Shown here: positions 11,228-23,900 of the stretch, piece by piece
Layout: each line of letters begins with the position of its first letter
Numbering within the stretch: position 1 is the first letter of the stretch
Origin: Sepioteuthis lessoniana
Taxonomy: Eukaryota; Mollusca; Cephalopoda; Myopsida; Loliginidae
DNA length: 64,000 bases
Direction: 5' to 3'
NCBI GenBank assembly: GCA_963585895.1
Contig: OY757924.1
Location: forward strand, 53,927,038-53,991,037
The notes under the pieces: generated by a model
What the model saw: only the letters and a program-made list of their open reading frames with translations
Database searches by the model: none
Told to the model about the DNA's origin: nothing
Translations under genes and position numbers: made by a program

Positions 11228-11815
11228 AAGAAAGAGAAACCTTAGGAGAGAAACTGAATTTCTGGTAATTGCAGAACATTACAACTCCATAAAGAGAAAC
11301 TATATTAAAGCAAAATAGATTAGACGTAACAAAATAGAAAGTGAAAGTTATGCGGTGATAGAGACGAAACTATCAATCACATAAGCGAATGAAGCAAACT
11401 AGTTTAAATAGAGTATAAGACTAGACATGACTGAGTGGAGAAAGTGATCCACCACTGAGAATTGTGCAAGAAGTTTAAATTTGATCATACGAACAAGTGG
11501 TATATGCACCATCCAGAATCTTTCCTAGAGAAGGATATTTACAAATTATCTCGACCAGACGACTAGACCTAGTGATTGTCAACATAAAAAAAAAGGTGAA
11601 TCTGCCGAATGGCGGTCTATACCGTCCCGGCAGACCACAGAGTAAAATTAAAAGAAGGTGAGAAGAGGGATAAATATCTGGAGCTTGCTAGAGAGCTGAA
11701 GAGACCATAGAACATGAATGTGACAGTGATACTAATTCTAATTGGTGCTCTTGGAACGATCCTCAAAGGAGTGGTAAAATGATTGGAAGAATTTATCGTT
11801 AAGTAATGACTAGTT

Positions 11816-12072
11816 TTACTGATTTGGAGATACGAGTCATTGAAAATATTATTAGATTTTAATAACAGCCGTTAAAAATAATGCAAACTTTAGATATTAA
11901 AAACTTGTTTATTGCAATTTGTCATCAAGTCTTATAACCTGGTCCTCTTTCCGTTAGTGACGAATTTATGATTGTATCTATTCTAAACGGAAACGACTCT
12001 TTTGTTTAACACAGAGCTGCATCGTGGAAAGTTTCCTGTGATCCTATTTTTTAATGGTTTTAAATTTTCATC
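11816..12072 (+). other. upstream flank of the SLC22-like gene
   Basis: AT-rich, with no repeat recognised. It should hold the 5-prime UTR and perhaps the promoter, but no TATA box at a convincing distance can be named. An additional non-coding 5-prime exon farther upstream cannot be excluded. Confidence 0.4.
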
Positions 12073-12215
12073 ATGAAATACGAAGATATTATTGAGGAAA
12101 TTGGTGGCTGTGGACTATATCAGAAATGGATATTGTCTGCGTTGTATTTAACAGCGGTGGTAGATGGCTTTCAAGATACCATTTTGATATTACTTGTACC
12201 AAATACAAAGCACAG
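12073..12215 (+). CDS. SLC22A-like: SLC22-like exon 1 (residues 1-47 and 2 nt of R48)
   Basis: Starts at ATG 12073. An in-frame TAA lies at 12061-12063, so no upstream extension on this exon is possible. It encodes the N-terminal MKYEDIIEEIGG stretch typical of SLC22 proteins and the first membrane helix. The donor is CAG|gtaagg at 12215/12216. Confidence 0.93.
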
Positions 12216-14478
12216 GTAAGGAAATATCGATTTTTTGCTATAATCCCACCTTAAGCGTACATAAATCTGAGTTTTCATTGTTAACGCTTTTTTATTATAT
12301 GCTTGCTGATAATCCTAATCCCTTCTAATGTAAATTTAAAATGCACTTCATAATTTTTTTAAACAGAAACTGCATTAACAATTTAATCATTTTGACTAGG
12401 ATTTTTTCTCTCATTTTTCCCCACCATTTCTTTCATCTTGCTGTTGAGTTGCCTTTTCTTTCATCCCAATTCGGGTTGTCAACCGAAAGCAACGAGGTCG
12501 CAGTGTCTTCGTGGACTGATTGATTTTAACATGTCAACCCGTCTAAGGTTATATTATTCCTAGAGGTTAGGGAATTCCTTTCAATGTACGTTTATATTTA
12601 CATTTTTTGTGTAGTTGTTTCTTAAGAGTTTTTTTGTTGCATACAGTTATATGATATCAAGTATTCCTATCTAATACAAATAGTTTATACGCAGTTGTAT
12701 TGTTTCAATGGTTGATTTTAACTGCATATAAATCAGTTTAGAGTTATTTTATGCCTAGAGGTTAGGGAATCAGGTTCGTCGTACCTTTTACATTTTTCTG
12801 TTGCTATATCTTACGCATTTTTTGTGCATGGGCCCATCGAATATGAGTTATCTTTAAATATCCGTTTGACCCATGGATGGGACCCTAACTGGTATTACCA
12901 TTCCAGGTTAGAGTGCATCTGGGAGTAATGGCAATGAAGATGTACTCCACATTCACTAGATCTCCATGAATGGAATCTCACTGTCAGATGTAGTTCAGTT
13001 TTTTGTTTTCAAGCATTCTAATAATAATGATAATAATAATAACAATAATAACGATTGTGCCAATTGTGATTGGTGCGTTAGGCACAGTAACTAAAGGATT
13101 ATTGAAGGGCCTGGAGGACTTGGAAGTTGGTGAACGGGTAGAGACTATCCAAACGACAGCATTGTTGAGGACGGCCAGAATACTGAGACGAGTCCTGGAG
13201 ACTTGAGGAGACTTGGTGTCACTCAAACTCCAGTGAAAAACCATCAGCTAACACTGATGTGAAAAACTATGATAATAATATGATTTAAAGTAATCATTTT
13301 TTAAAATAATCAAAAATTGTTAACAATTATGTGGTTTCAATTAACTAAAAATAATCCTCGGTAAACAATTATAGTTTCAAGTAACAATTCTTAATATAGA
13401 TAATTTATAATTATATGATATAAAGTATTCCAATCTAATACAAAGAATTTTTAAACAGATCAATTTGACCCATATGGGACCCTAACAGGTACTGCCAGTT
13501 TGGGTCACAATGAACATGTGAGTAATGGTAATAAAAGATTACTCTTCATTCCCAAGAACAAGAACCTCGCCATCAGTTGCAGTTTAGTGTCATACCTACG
13601 ACCAATGGTTTGGGAGATCAGGTTTCAATCCCAGGTCGAGTCATACCAAAGACTCAAAAATGGTACTAGATGCTGCCTTGCTTAACACGCAGCATTATAC
13701 GGTACGGATCAAGGGTAAAATGGAGTAATCCAGAGAAAGGAGCAGCGCCCTTCCCTACACCTCGGTGTAGTAGCTATTAAAAAGGGAGCCTTCGGCTCAC
13801 CCTCGACTAAGGTCGCCAACTTTACTCTCCTGCAGGGCAAATTTTCAGTGAATTTTAAATCCAGCTGGTAAGGCGTCGTTTTATATAATCAATTACGGAA
13901 GTCAGATTTAGTTTGGCACAAGGCCAGTGGAAACTGAATTCACACTTGGGTACAAATGTAGTTCGTTAAATAATACACTGCGGGAGGCACCCCTAAAAAC
14001 TAAATGGAGTTGAAATCTCGCACAATGCCGCAAGTATGGATGACATCGAGACGATCGAACTCATACCTAAGCAGTAAAGGAGGCTAAAGTGGTTTAACGG
14101 TTATAGTCGAAGGAATTGGACTCCTTTACCAGAGTTCAAATCCTGAATGAGGCTGTTAACATTCCACACAGCGCTAATACTTTCGGGAAAGTGAAGCATC
14201 TAACTGTTGTCTCTCTCCCAACTATGGGTAAATAACAGGGCAGACTGGGCTCTTTAACTTCAGAATATCAATCAGTCAAAGAAAAGGAAATAGCCGAGGA
14301 GTACACCAAAAGCCAAAATTCACTCTTACTAAACATACGCACGAGCTCTTTTGCATACATATAGGATGGGTAGTAGATACATATGTATAGACTGAGATAA
14401 ATAGTGTGTGTGTGTTTGAGAGAGAGAGAGAGAGAGATTAATAGACATGGATTTGTACAGACTGAGATAGATAGTGAG

Positions 14479-14534
<56 letters not shown>

Positions 14535-16015
14535 TACAAGTGAGAGAGAAAGAGAGAGAGAGAGAGAAAGTGGCTAAGAAAGAGACTATGGTCGATAGAC
14601 CTTGCGATTGAAATTGAGATATATTAATCGATGGATATGTACCGTAGTCCAGGGTAACCCGAAAGCTCCCCTTTCAATAGCGACTACATCGAGGTGTAGG
14701 GGAGGGGGCTACTCCTTTCCCGGGATTGCTCGTCTTTACCCTTGATACGAACCTTATATTTCTGAGTGTTAAGCAAGGACCTGAAAGCATACAAAAATAC
14801 AGTCCCTGGGTACCTCACATGGTGTTATGGTTAGCAAGTTGGATTAGCAGACTATTGTTTGTGAGTTCGATTCTCATTGGGTGCCCACACCTTCAGCCTT
14901 GTGCCACAACAAAGTGTCTCTTTCTCTCAAATTCTGGACGAAGCTGTTCGCATTTCACTCGGAAAAAGCATAAATCTACATATTCTCTGCTGCCAGCACG
15001 ATATGATGATGATGATGATGATGAAGCTAAGGGTAAGAAGTTGGGCATATTGGGTTCTTTAGCCTTGGTTAGTTAGCCAGTGTAGAAGTAACAAACTGAC
15101 CTTGTGTCGTATCCTGCTCCTAGCGGAGGGGTTGGGTAAATACATCCTCAATAGCAATTCTTCTTCAAAGCTACTTTCGAATGCTGTAAAGCTTAGCTCA
15201 GATTTCGCGAAAAACCAGAAATATAGGGGCACCCAGCGAGGATCGAACTCGGTTGTAATGGATTCGCAAGACTAACTTGGTATAATGGTTTACTCGACGA
15301 GGCGTACTGGTCCTTGGAGAAAAGCGATTTTCTAAGCTTAGTAAAGATCAATTTGTTAAATATTGCACTACGCGATAGAACCTTCTGAAAACTTAGATCC
15401 TGTAAGGATCATATTCACTAAGCTTGTGGTAATGGATCAATGAGACTAATTAGCTACCATTGCATCACATTCTAGGTATGACACAGAATTTCATCTGATG
15501 GTTCGACTCCAATTCCAAAGATCTGGAGACAGTGGAGTGCTCGTTCATTATTTATAATCCAAGGCCAACTCTGACCAGGAGTGATAGTACCTATAAGGGT
15601 TCCATCTCTGCGTCAAATAGATTTGTTTGAAAATTATTCGGATTTGATTAGACCATAATAAAAAAAAGACACTTTTTAAGAACACTAGACAAAAATTGTA
15701 AAATGAACGCGATTCCCTAATATATTGGTATAAAATAACCATAGTGTTGTGGTCTTCAGATAGGACCGGTGGAAGAACAACTCAAACAACGGGTGATAGG
15801 TAAACGCTATTGTATTGCAGAAAAAGGAAGTCACACAAAAGAAGTGATAACCGTTCTCGGCTTGCAGTCTGTCTGTCAAATGTCTCTTAAGAAACGAGAA
15901 GTTGTCTTCTTCGAGCGAGCTTAGCTAAGCTCGGCGAATATGTTTAGGTTGGACGAGTCCATCTTTGGGGTATGGTAGGATATGTCCCCATAACACATAG
16001 ATGTGTTGAAATGTC

Positions 16016-16064
<49 letters not shown>

Positions 16065-19000
16065 TGTTGCATTTGTTACATTTCTTGTAGGTGTGCCATT
16101 CCTGGATGGAGCAACGATACCTATGAAGAACAAAATCATCGCCACAAGGAGGCTATCGACGCTTTCATTCCACAACATATAGAAGATGGAAAACTCAAGT
16201 ACAGTACCTGTTATCTCTATGGAAATGGAAGCTCGGGCAACAACAGAACACGTCATAAGTGTAATTCGTGGGTCTACGATAAGTCAGTTTTTCAATCGAC
16301 TATTACCAGTGAGGTGAGTAAAGTTTTGGATAATTCACTGAACAAAGAAACACTCGTTTCTTATCTATTTTTTTAAAAAATCGGTTTTCAGTCGTGTCTT
16401 TTAGTCGCTGTGGGAAGCGTGGATACTTATAAACCACGTAGGTTTGGTTTCTTTGTTTAATAGCATATCAACCTTAGTGGTTTATTTAATTTCTAAACCA
16501 TCCTTGTTGAAGAACAGTAGTGGTACTATCAAACCCATAGCTGGTGAGATTAGAAAGTTCATACTTTCCCGTGGGTTTGGTTAGGTTTTATGTCATATCA
16601 GCCATTGTAGTTTGTGTAATGCAAAATCTTTTTTTATACATACATACATATATATATATATATATGATTAATATTTTAAAAAAAAAAGCCCCAGCCCATT
16701 TTTTCACTCAGTTAAATTGTCCAACTTATTTCTATCTAATACGAATAAACACTTAAATGATCAAACAGTTCTACTTCAAACAATTCAATTTAAGATAACT
16801 ACATTTTCTTGTTTACAGTCATTTGTTTAAATACGATTTTTTGTTTATACATGACTAAAATGCTCAAACTGTTTTATTTCAAGCAATTCAGCTTAGTATG
16901 AGTACACAGTTTAAATGTTTCACAGTTCTATTTGACACATAGACAAGACGCGCTATCAGGGGCTACCACTCCGGGCCAGAGTGAACCTGAGAGCAATGGT
17001 AATGAAGGATTACTCCGCATTCCTCAAAGCTCCACCATTACCGAAGCCTCACCATCAGATTGTTTTGTGTCATATCCAATACACTCGTTGGTTGAGTCAT
17101 ACCCCTCGGCAGAGATACAGTCAGTGTATTCTGCAGTCCCAGCCGACTTGGCCACTTCCCCATGGGTATTAATCACAAAGTGAACATAGTCACGCGACTG
17201 GAGTTCAAACTCACTGACTTCGTGGTCGCAGTTTCGCATTTTAGTCATTACAACTCAGTGATTTCCCTGCATAAACCATATTGGATGAAAAATCAACAAC
17301 ACCCTATTTGCAAGGTTTAGAAGGCCCTGAATGTGTTCCCAGCTAATAATTATTTATTTACTTAAATTTGTGAAACGATAGGTGGCATTCGTTTCTGCTG
17401 GTGTGAGTGTCTGTCAGAGGATCCCTTTGTCTGTCTTGGCGCGAAACCCACACAAAGGGCTTGCGCGCGAAATTTCCCATGAGACCGAAAGAAGACGAGG
17501 GAAGGCAATGCCCCAGAACAGAAGAAGGCAGTCGACAGACCAGGGCAGTCGACAGAAGTCGGGGGAAGTCGACAGTCAATAGAAGAAAGGCGATTGCTAG
17601 GACCTGTAGACTCAGAAGCCGGGTTAGCCAACGTGAGAGGATGAGTCAGTGTTCCAGGTGGCTTTGTGGGAATTTCGCTCGAATACACGCTTGCGATAGC
17701 CTATAGATGCACAAAATGCTAGAAAAGTGTCACAAACTTCTCCCTTCTTGCGCTTGGAGCTAACCCAAGTCTGTGTTTGTTCTCTATTTTTCGACCTTCT
17801 CGGTTGTGTACGTTGTGTTTTGTGTGTCCGTAAAGAAATATGAAATACCTCTGGCCGGAGATGAGAGAAACCACTAGACGATCTGATGGCCATGAGTGGT
17901 TTAGGAGGTTGAGATAATGGGGACCAGCCAGTGGGTGTATTGTCACAGCATTAGGATCGGTCAGAATATTGAGAAGAGTCCGGAAGACTTGAAGAGACTT
18001 GTACTCAAGTGAAAAACCATCAGTTCACTCTCAAAGGAATGACAATAATAATAATAATAACAGTTGCAGTTTAATGTCAAAGCCAGAAAATTGTTATAAA
18101 GGAGTTGAGAATAATTATAAACAGACATGTTTACTTACTGTGCGATAATCCTTTAAATTAGAGAATTTTGATTTGGTGCAGTTAATGAGTTGAGTATTCG
18201 CCAATGGTCCGGGAGATCGGGGTTCAATACCAGGTCGAATCATACCAAAGACTCAAAAAATGGTACTTGATACCGCCTTGTTTAACACTCAGTATTATAA
18301 GGTACGGATCAAGGGAAAAGTGGAGCAATCTATGGAAAGGTGCTGTGCTCTTCCTTACACCTCGGTGTAGTAACTATTGGAAAGGGAGCCTTCGGGTTAC
18401 TCTCGACTAAGGTCACCAACTTTATTTACTTTATAATGAAGCATATATGTTGAAAGACTGGTAGGATTTTATGGCATATCAACCAATGTAGGTTATTTAA
18501 TGCCAAATCATATTTATACACAGTTTGTAGGAAGCATTTTTAAACAAAAAGCTAATTTGTTAGCACACAGTTAAATGGTTTCAAGTATTGCTATCAAACA
18601 GTAACAGATCAATTTTACACCAGTCATTTATTTACACAGTTAAATTGTCAAACAGTTCTATTTGACCCATAGATTGGTCCTTATCGAGTACTATCACTCT
18701 GGATCAGAGTGGAACTGGGAGTAATGACAATGAAGTTGTACTCCACATACACCAAAGCTCCAGTTTATTTATTTGGGTTTATGACATATCAACCTTTTTA
18801 TGTTATTTAATGCCAAATCAATTTTTTTTATACAAATGAACAGTTCTATTTCAAACAGTTCAGTTTAGCCCAAGTACACAGTTTAAAAGTCAAAAACACT
18901 TCTATCTTAAGCTATTCAGTTTATTCAAACAGTTCTAATTAAAACAATTCAGTTTAGTCAAACAGTTCTAATCAAAACAATTCAGTTTAGGATAAGTATA

Positions 19001-22000
19001 GTTCTTGTTTACACACAGTTAACAGTCAAAATAGTTCTATTTCAAACAATTCAGTTTAATTATCAAAAGCATTTCTATTTCAAGCTATTCAGTTTAGTCA
19101 AGCAATTCTAAATAAAAAAAATTCAGTTACAATGTCAAAAACAGTTAAATTTCAAACGATTCAGTTTAACATAAGTACATTGTTTAGTTCTATTTGAACC
19201 ATAGATAGGACCCTATTAGGTGCTACTACTCCGGGCCAGAGTGGACCTGGTAACGATGGCAATAAAGTGTACTCCGCCTTCCCCAAAGTTCCAGCATTAG
19301 TTGAATCTCACTATCAGATTGTTTAGTGTCAAGACACTCTTGGAAGGGTCTTACCCCTCTGCAGAGATGCTGTCGGTGTATTCTACAGCCCTACCCGACT
19401 AGGCAACCAAAGCTCCAAAACTAGAGCCTTATCATCAGATTGTTTAGTGTCATACCCAGGACACTCGTTGGTGGGAAGGTCTTATCCCTCTTTAAAGAGG
19501 CAGTCAGGGTATTCTACAGCTCCAGCCAACTGGACTGTTATCTGATGGTTTATTGTCATATTGATGACTCTCGTTTTGGAGTGGGGGGGGGGGTTTAACC
19601 CTTCTGCAGAAGTGTTGTCAGCGTATTCTACTGGTTAGATGAAGTATATAATTTCCCATAAAATTAAACTTTAAAAAATTGAAAGCAATGTTTTTCCCCC
19701 TTTTATCAACCTACAATGTTTATTATGCATAGTTTTGTTTTTGTTTCCCTAAATATGTCAGTAATGAAAAGTAAGAGGTTTTATAATTTTAACATTTTTA
19801 ATTATCTTTTTTACTTTGAACAGCTTATCTTGAAAGCCATTATAATAAAACCTTGAATAATGTTGCTTTATACAGTATAGACAAATTTTTGTAACAAATT
19901 AACCACATTATTCATAGAATGACATCATCATCATCATCTCGTCCTCAGCACGGAGTTCTCGAACAAACTCATGATAATCTTTCGGTGGCTACTTTTGTTT
20001 TCTCCTTTGTAGATGAGGTTGGTGGGTCATTTATCCAACCTTCCGCTTGGTAGAATTTGACAAATTCATTTTTATGTGGGGAGTCGTTCACGAATCAAGA
20101 CTCCTGCGCAGCTTGAAATAAAAATTCTTGGCCCTGTCGACATTCCTCTATTGGGGTGCCTCAGACATCGAACAATTAACATACAAAGTAGGTAAACCTG
20201 GAGAAAAGGACCCCCTGAAGCCCAGAGAGGATATTTGGTTGATAATCATTTTCGTTCCACTCACAGATGTGATCTGGTATTCTTCCAAGGAAGAAGATAT
20301 TCCACACTTTTAAACTTTAACGTATAAGTCAAATTATCTTTTTATCTTAACATTTAGGCTTTTAACCTATTTATTTGTGTTGCTATTTGCCACCCCAGTT
20401 TTTATAGTTAACAATTTTAATAACTTAGTTCCATTAGACTTTTTCAGTTAAACGTTTTTATCGCTTTTAGTATTGATTTTACATTCAAATGATTTATTTA
20501 TTTTTTTGTAAGTTATATCAAGTCACTTATTCTCTTGAACATTTTAACTTTTTCAAATATTGCTCGGAAAATAAATGAAGAAGTATATTCTACTGCTCAC
20601 CAAGTCTAAGTTGGAATGAAAAGCTTCTTTTTATTTCTACATTTGCTGGTTGTGTTATTTTTTCGAGTTTACTAGTTACTTTAGCTCGGTAAAAGCACAT
20701 AATAAAAAAAAACAAAAAACAAACATACGAATATTTCTTTCTTCCATTATTGTATTCTTTTCGGCAGTCACATTTTTGAGTAGTTATTTTTCCTTTGTTG
20801 TGGCGAGGATCAAAATTTTACCCTGTTTAAAACTTTAAAAATTCTTTCTACGAAACGAGTCACCTAAAAGGAAATCAAGAGTGTAGTTAATATGTCGGTG
20901 GACGAATATTTGAAGTTATTTTTAATATTGATCAGAGAAACCAAGAAGATTAGTCAATTATTTTTCTACTAATCAAATATAATCAAGTTCTTTCATTGGA
21001 TTTAGTTGAGATACCCCATCAGAAGCTGCAATGATAAAATGATTAATATGAATTCAACTGTATATTTTAACAATATCTTATTTCGTTTACTTAACATTTG
21101 TGTTACATATTGACCTTTGACAGAATGTTAGGTGTGGATTTCTAAACAGGATATTCCACCTGCGTAAACAAGGGGACAGCGGAAATGAATAATGGAAGGA
21201 AAAATGTGTGGTCGTTATGAATATTATGTAATGACAAGAGATTCGCAGTCAGAGACTCACAGATACGAGCAGAGATTCGGTCGGCTTCAGAGAGCAGTCA
21301 GCGAGTGGCCAGATGGGGTGGGGTGTCAGTCAGCCCCTCCACTGTTAATAAGCTGAAGTATGAAGTGGGGCTGAATATAGATCCATCTCAACGTGGTATA
21401 AATCTGAATGTGTCTTCTACGTGGTATCAGTGATAGCAGTCCGATTCCTTCGTCTCAGTCATTTCGACCCTTTCGTGACAATAAAGAAGGGAGACATTTT
21501 TAAAACAAAATTTGTCATTGTCTCTTCATTCCTTCATTGGTATACAATATTTGGTCTCTTCTCAATTATCTCTTTGACCCCTTGACTTTGGCACTCAAAT
21601 CTGATGTACCTTGGATCACAATCTGATGTACCTTGGATCACAATCTGATGTACCTTGGATCACAAAACACATGTAAACTCCACAGCGTAGACTTCCTTGA
21701 TTAAAGTTATCCCATTATTATATTAAAGAAAAGGCTGTGAATATCACCTTTTAGTATTTGACATGATCTGTCTAAGACTGAAACATTGGTCTTACAGTAT
21801 ATAGTAAAACTAGTGTTTGGCACAAAATATTGGAAATTTACTAAGCTTCTTGCTTAGATGTAGCACAAGGCCATATGAAAGGGGCACCCAATGAGACTCG
21901 AACTCACTCGTGTAGGTTTGCTAGTCGAGCTTGCTAACCATTACACCACCAGAGGCGCCCTTGGCACAAAATATTGGAGTTACAGTCTCGAAGGGTCATT

Positions 22001-23860
22001 AACTTTGTTAAATGCCCCAAATGTATGAAAGAATATGTGGTACTATGAAAAGATAAAACATTATTCTATGCTCATTAAATAAAGAATAATATCATTGAGG
22101 GAAGATGTACTAAAGTTATCATGTCAAGTAATTATTGTAAACGTGTATCTTGGTTTTTATTGTGTCCTAAATGTGACACTAAGTAATATGATTGCGAGGT
22201 TTTAGTTCTGGAGCTCTGGGGAATGTGGTGTACCCCTTTCGTTGCAATTACCCCCCCCCGGTCAAGATTGGTAGTACTTATTAAGGTTCCATCTATAGGT
22301 TAAATAGAACTGTTAAATCCTTTCTTAAGAATCGTTATTCCTATTAAATAAAATTATTTGTTTTAGATAATGCTTGAAACCTTTTAACAAAATGGAAGAA
22401 ATCTTATTCGAATTCTTAACTTATACTTGTCATTCATCAAATATGATTTTTATTTTTGTATTTTTTGCGGAGGAATCTATGAGGTGATGTTGCATATTGA
22501 TCTTTGACAGAGTCGTCAATCAGAGACTTCTCTGCACAAGATGCACCTGTGTAAATATGCAGAAGCAGTCACGTGGTTGAATGGGAATGTATGGACGTTG
22601 TGAAACGATATATACAGATACCCAAGTGATATACCGGCAGTCTTGCTGCTGTCAGTCGAGTCTAGCAGTCGGCAGATAGAGAATCACGGCCGGCAGGGTG
22701 GTGGTGGTGGTGGTGGTCCACAGGACTCCCCTCCCGGTTGAGTGTGTCTCGTTGGCAACAGAAGACGTAATACCTTGAAGATAACAGTGTGGTATGCTCA
22801 AGAGAAGTTATGGGTCAATGTGGCAGTCTGTTTCCAACTGTCTCTCTCACACTACCAAAGATTCGACCCCTTTCGAAGGATAAAGAGACGCATATTTTTG
22901 AAAAAGAAAGTGTCATTACTTCATTCATCACGGCTATACAACACTCTACAAAACCATGAAAACAATGGTTCGCTCATCTAATAGTGACTCCGACTTCTTC
23001 GAAATTGTCGCTGGAATCTTGAAAGGATTTACATTAACGCCGTATATGTTTATAATTTGCCTAAACTGCGAACTTCAAACGTTAATAGGTCTAATAATAG
23101 AAAGCGCTTTTACAGTAAATAAGACAGGAAACAGAGCATATCTCATAGAAACTATGACAAATGCAGACTACGTAGATGATCTAGTGCTTCTCATAAATAC
23201 ACCTGCCCAAGTTTAATTCCAGCTGCATAGTCTGAAGCAAGCCACCAAAAGCATTGGCATCTACGTGAACACAAATAAAATAGAGCACATATGTTTTAAA
23301 CAAGAAAAAGCCATCTCCACTTTAAGTGGGAGGCCGCTAAAATCAGTAGAAAAGTTAACATACCTCAGCAGCAACATCTCATCAACTGAAAGCGATGTCA
23401 ACATTCACCAAGCAAAGGCATAAACTGCTATTATCAGGTCTCTGACAAAATAAAACGGGATTTTTTCCAAGTTGTGGCTGAGTCAATACTGCTGTGTAGA
23501 TGCACTACATAGACGCTAACGAAATGCATGGAGAAAAAGCTATATGGGAACTACACAAGAATGATGTGTGTTGTTTTGAACAAATCCTGGAAGCAACACC
23601 CCACAAGACAGTAGCTGTATAGCCACTTACCTCCCATCTCATAGACTATCCAAGTTTGAGGAAAAAAACATGAGGGACACTGCTGGATAAGCAAGGACAA
23701 ACTCATAAGCGACGTTTTCTTATAGACTTTGACACATAGGCGCGCTCGCATTGGCTGACCAGCTAAGACTGACTGATATCAGCTATATGTGGACACTGGC
23801 TGTAGTTTGGGGGAGCTGCCAGGAGCAATGGATGATAGGGATGGATAGAGAGAGAGAGAG

Positions 23861-23900
<40 letters not shown>

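Larger units (their letters stand above)
9961..11815 (+). mobile_element. LINE with restriction-like endonuclease, decayed, split by an RTE-like LINE
   Basis: Left part 9961-10631 includes a reverse-transcriptase C-terminal region (MEFGIEKCTM-like at about 9998) and an intact stretch 10249-10494 with INTWAVLLVRYSG and REELQQMDPRTRKLMTM. Right part 11228-11815 continues in the same direction with RETLGEK, a YEQVVYAPSR block, RRLDLVIVN (endonuclease) and the GALGT..KGVVK end. Stops and frameshifts are frequent. The duplicated AAGAAAGAGAA at 10621-10631 and 11228-11238 marks the insertion that splits it. Confidence 0.7.

Noticed and set aside
11816-12072. A TATA-type promoter for the SLC22-like gene
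   Set aside because: AT-rich DNA offers many TATA-like words but none can be tied to a start site without transcript data.
14268-14535. Minus-strand open frames with Tyr-Ile runs
   Set aside because: They read through (TA)n and (GA)n tracts; low-complexity translation, no coding sign.
17362-17893. Several open frames on both strands at 17.4-17.9 kb
   Set aside because: Higher GC makes chance open frames longer; frames exist on both strands at once and none shows a domain.
21835-21960. A possible stand-alone tRNA gene
   Set aside because: Acceptor stem and T arm fold, but the anticodon arm is poor, a 3-prime extension and an 18-bp target duplication are present, and five more copies exist in the window. 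It is a SINE.
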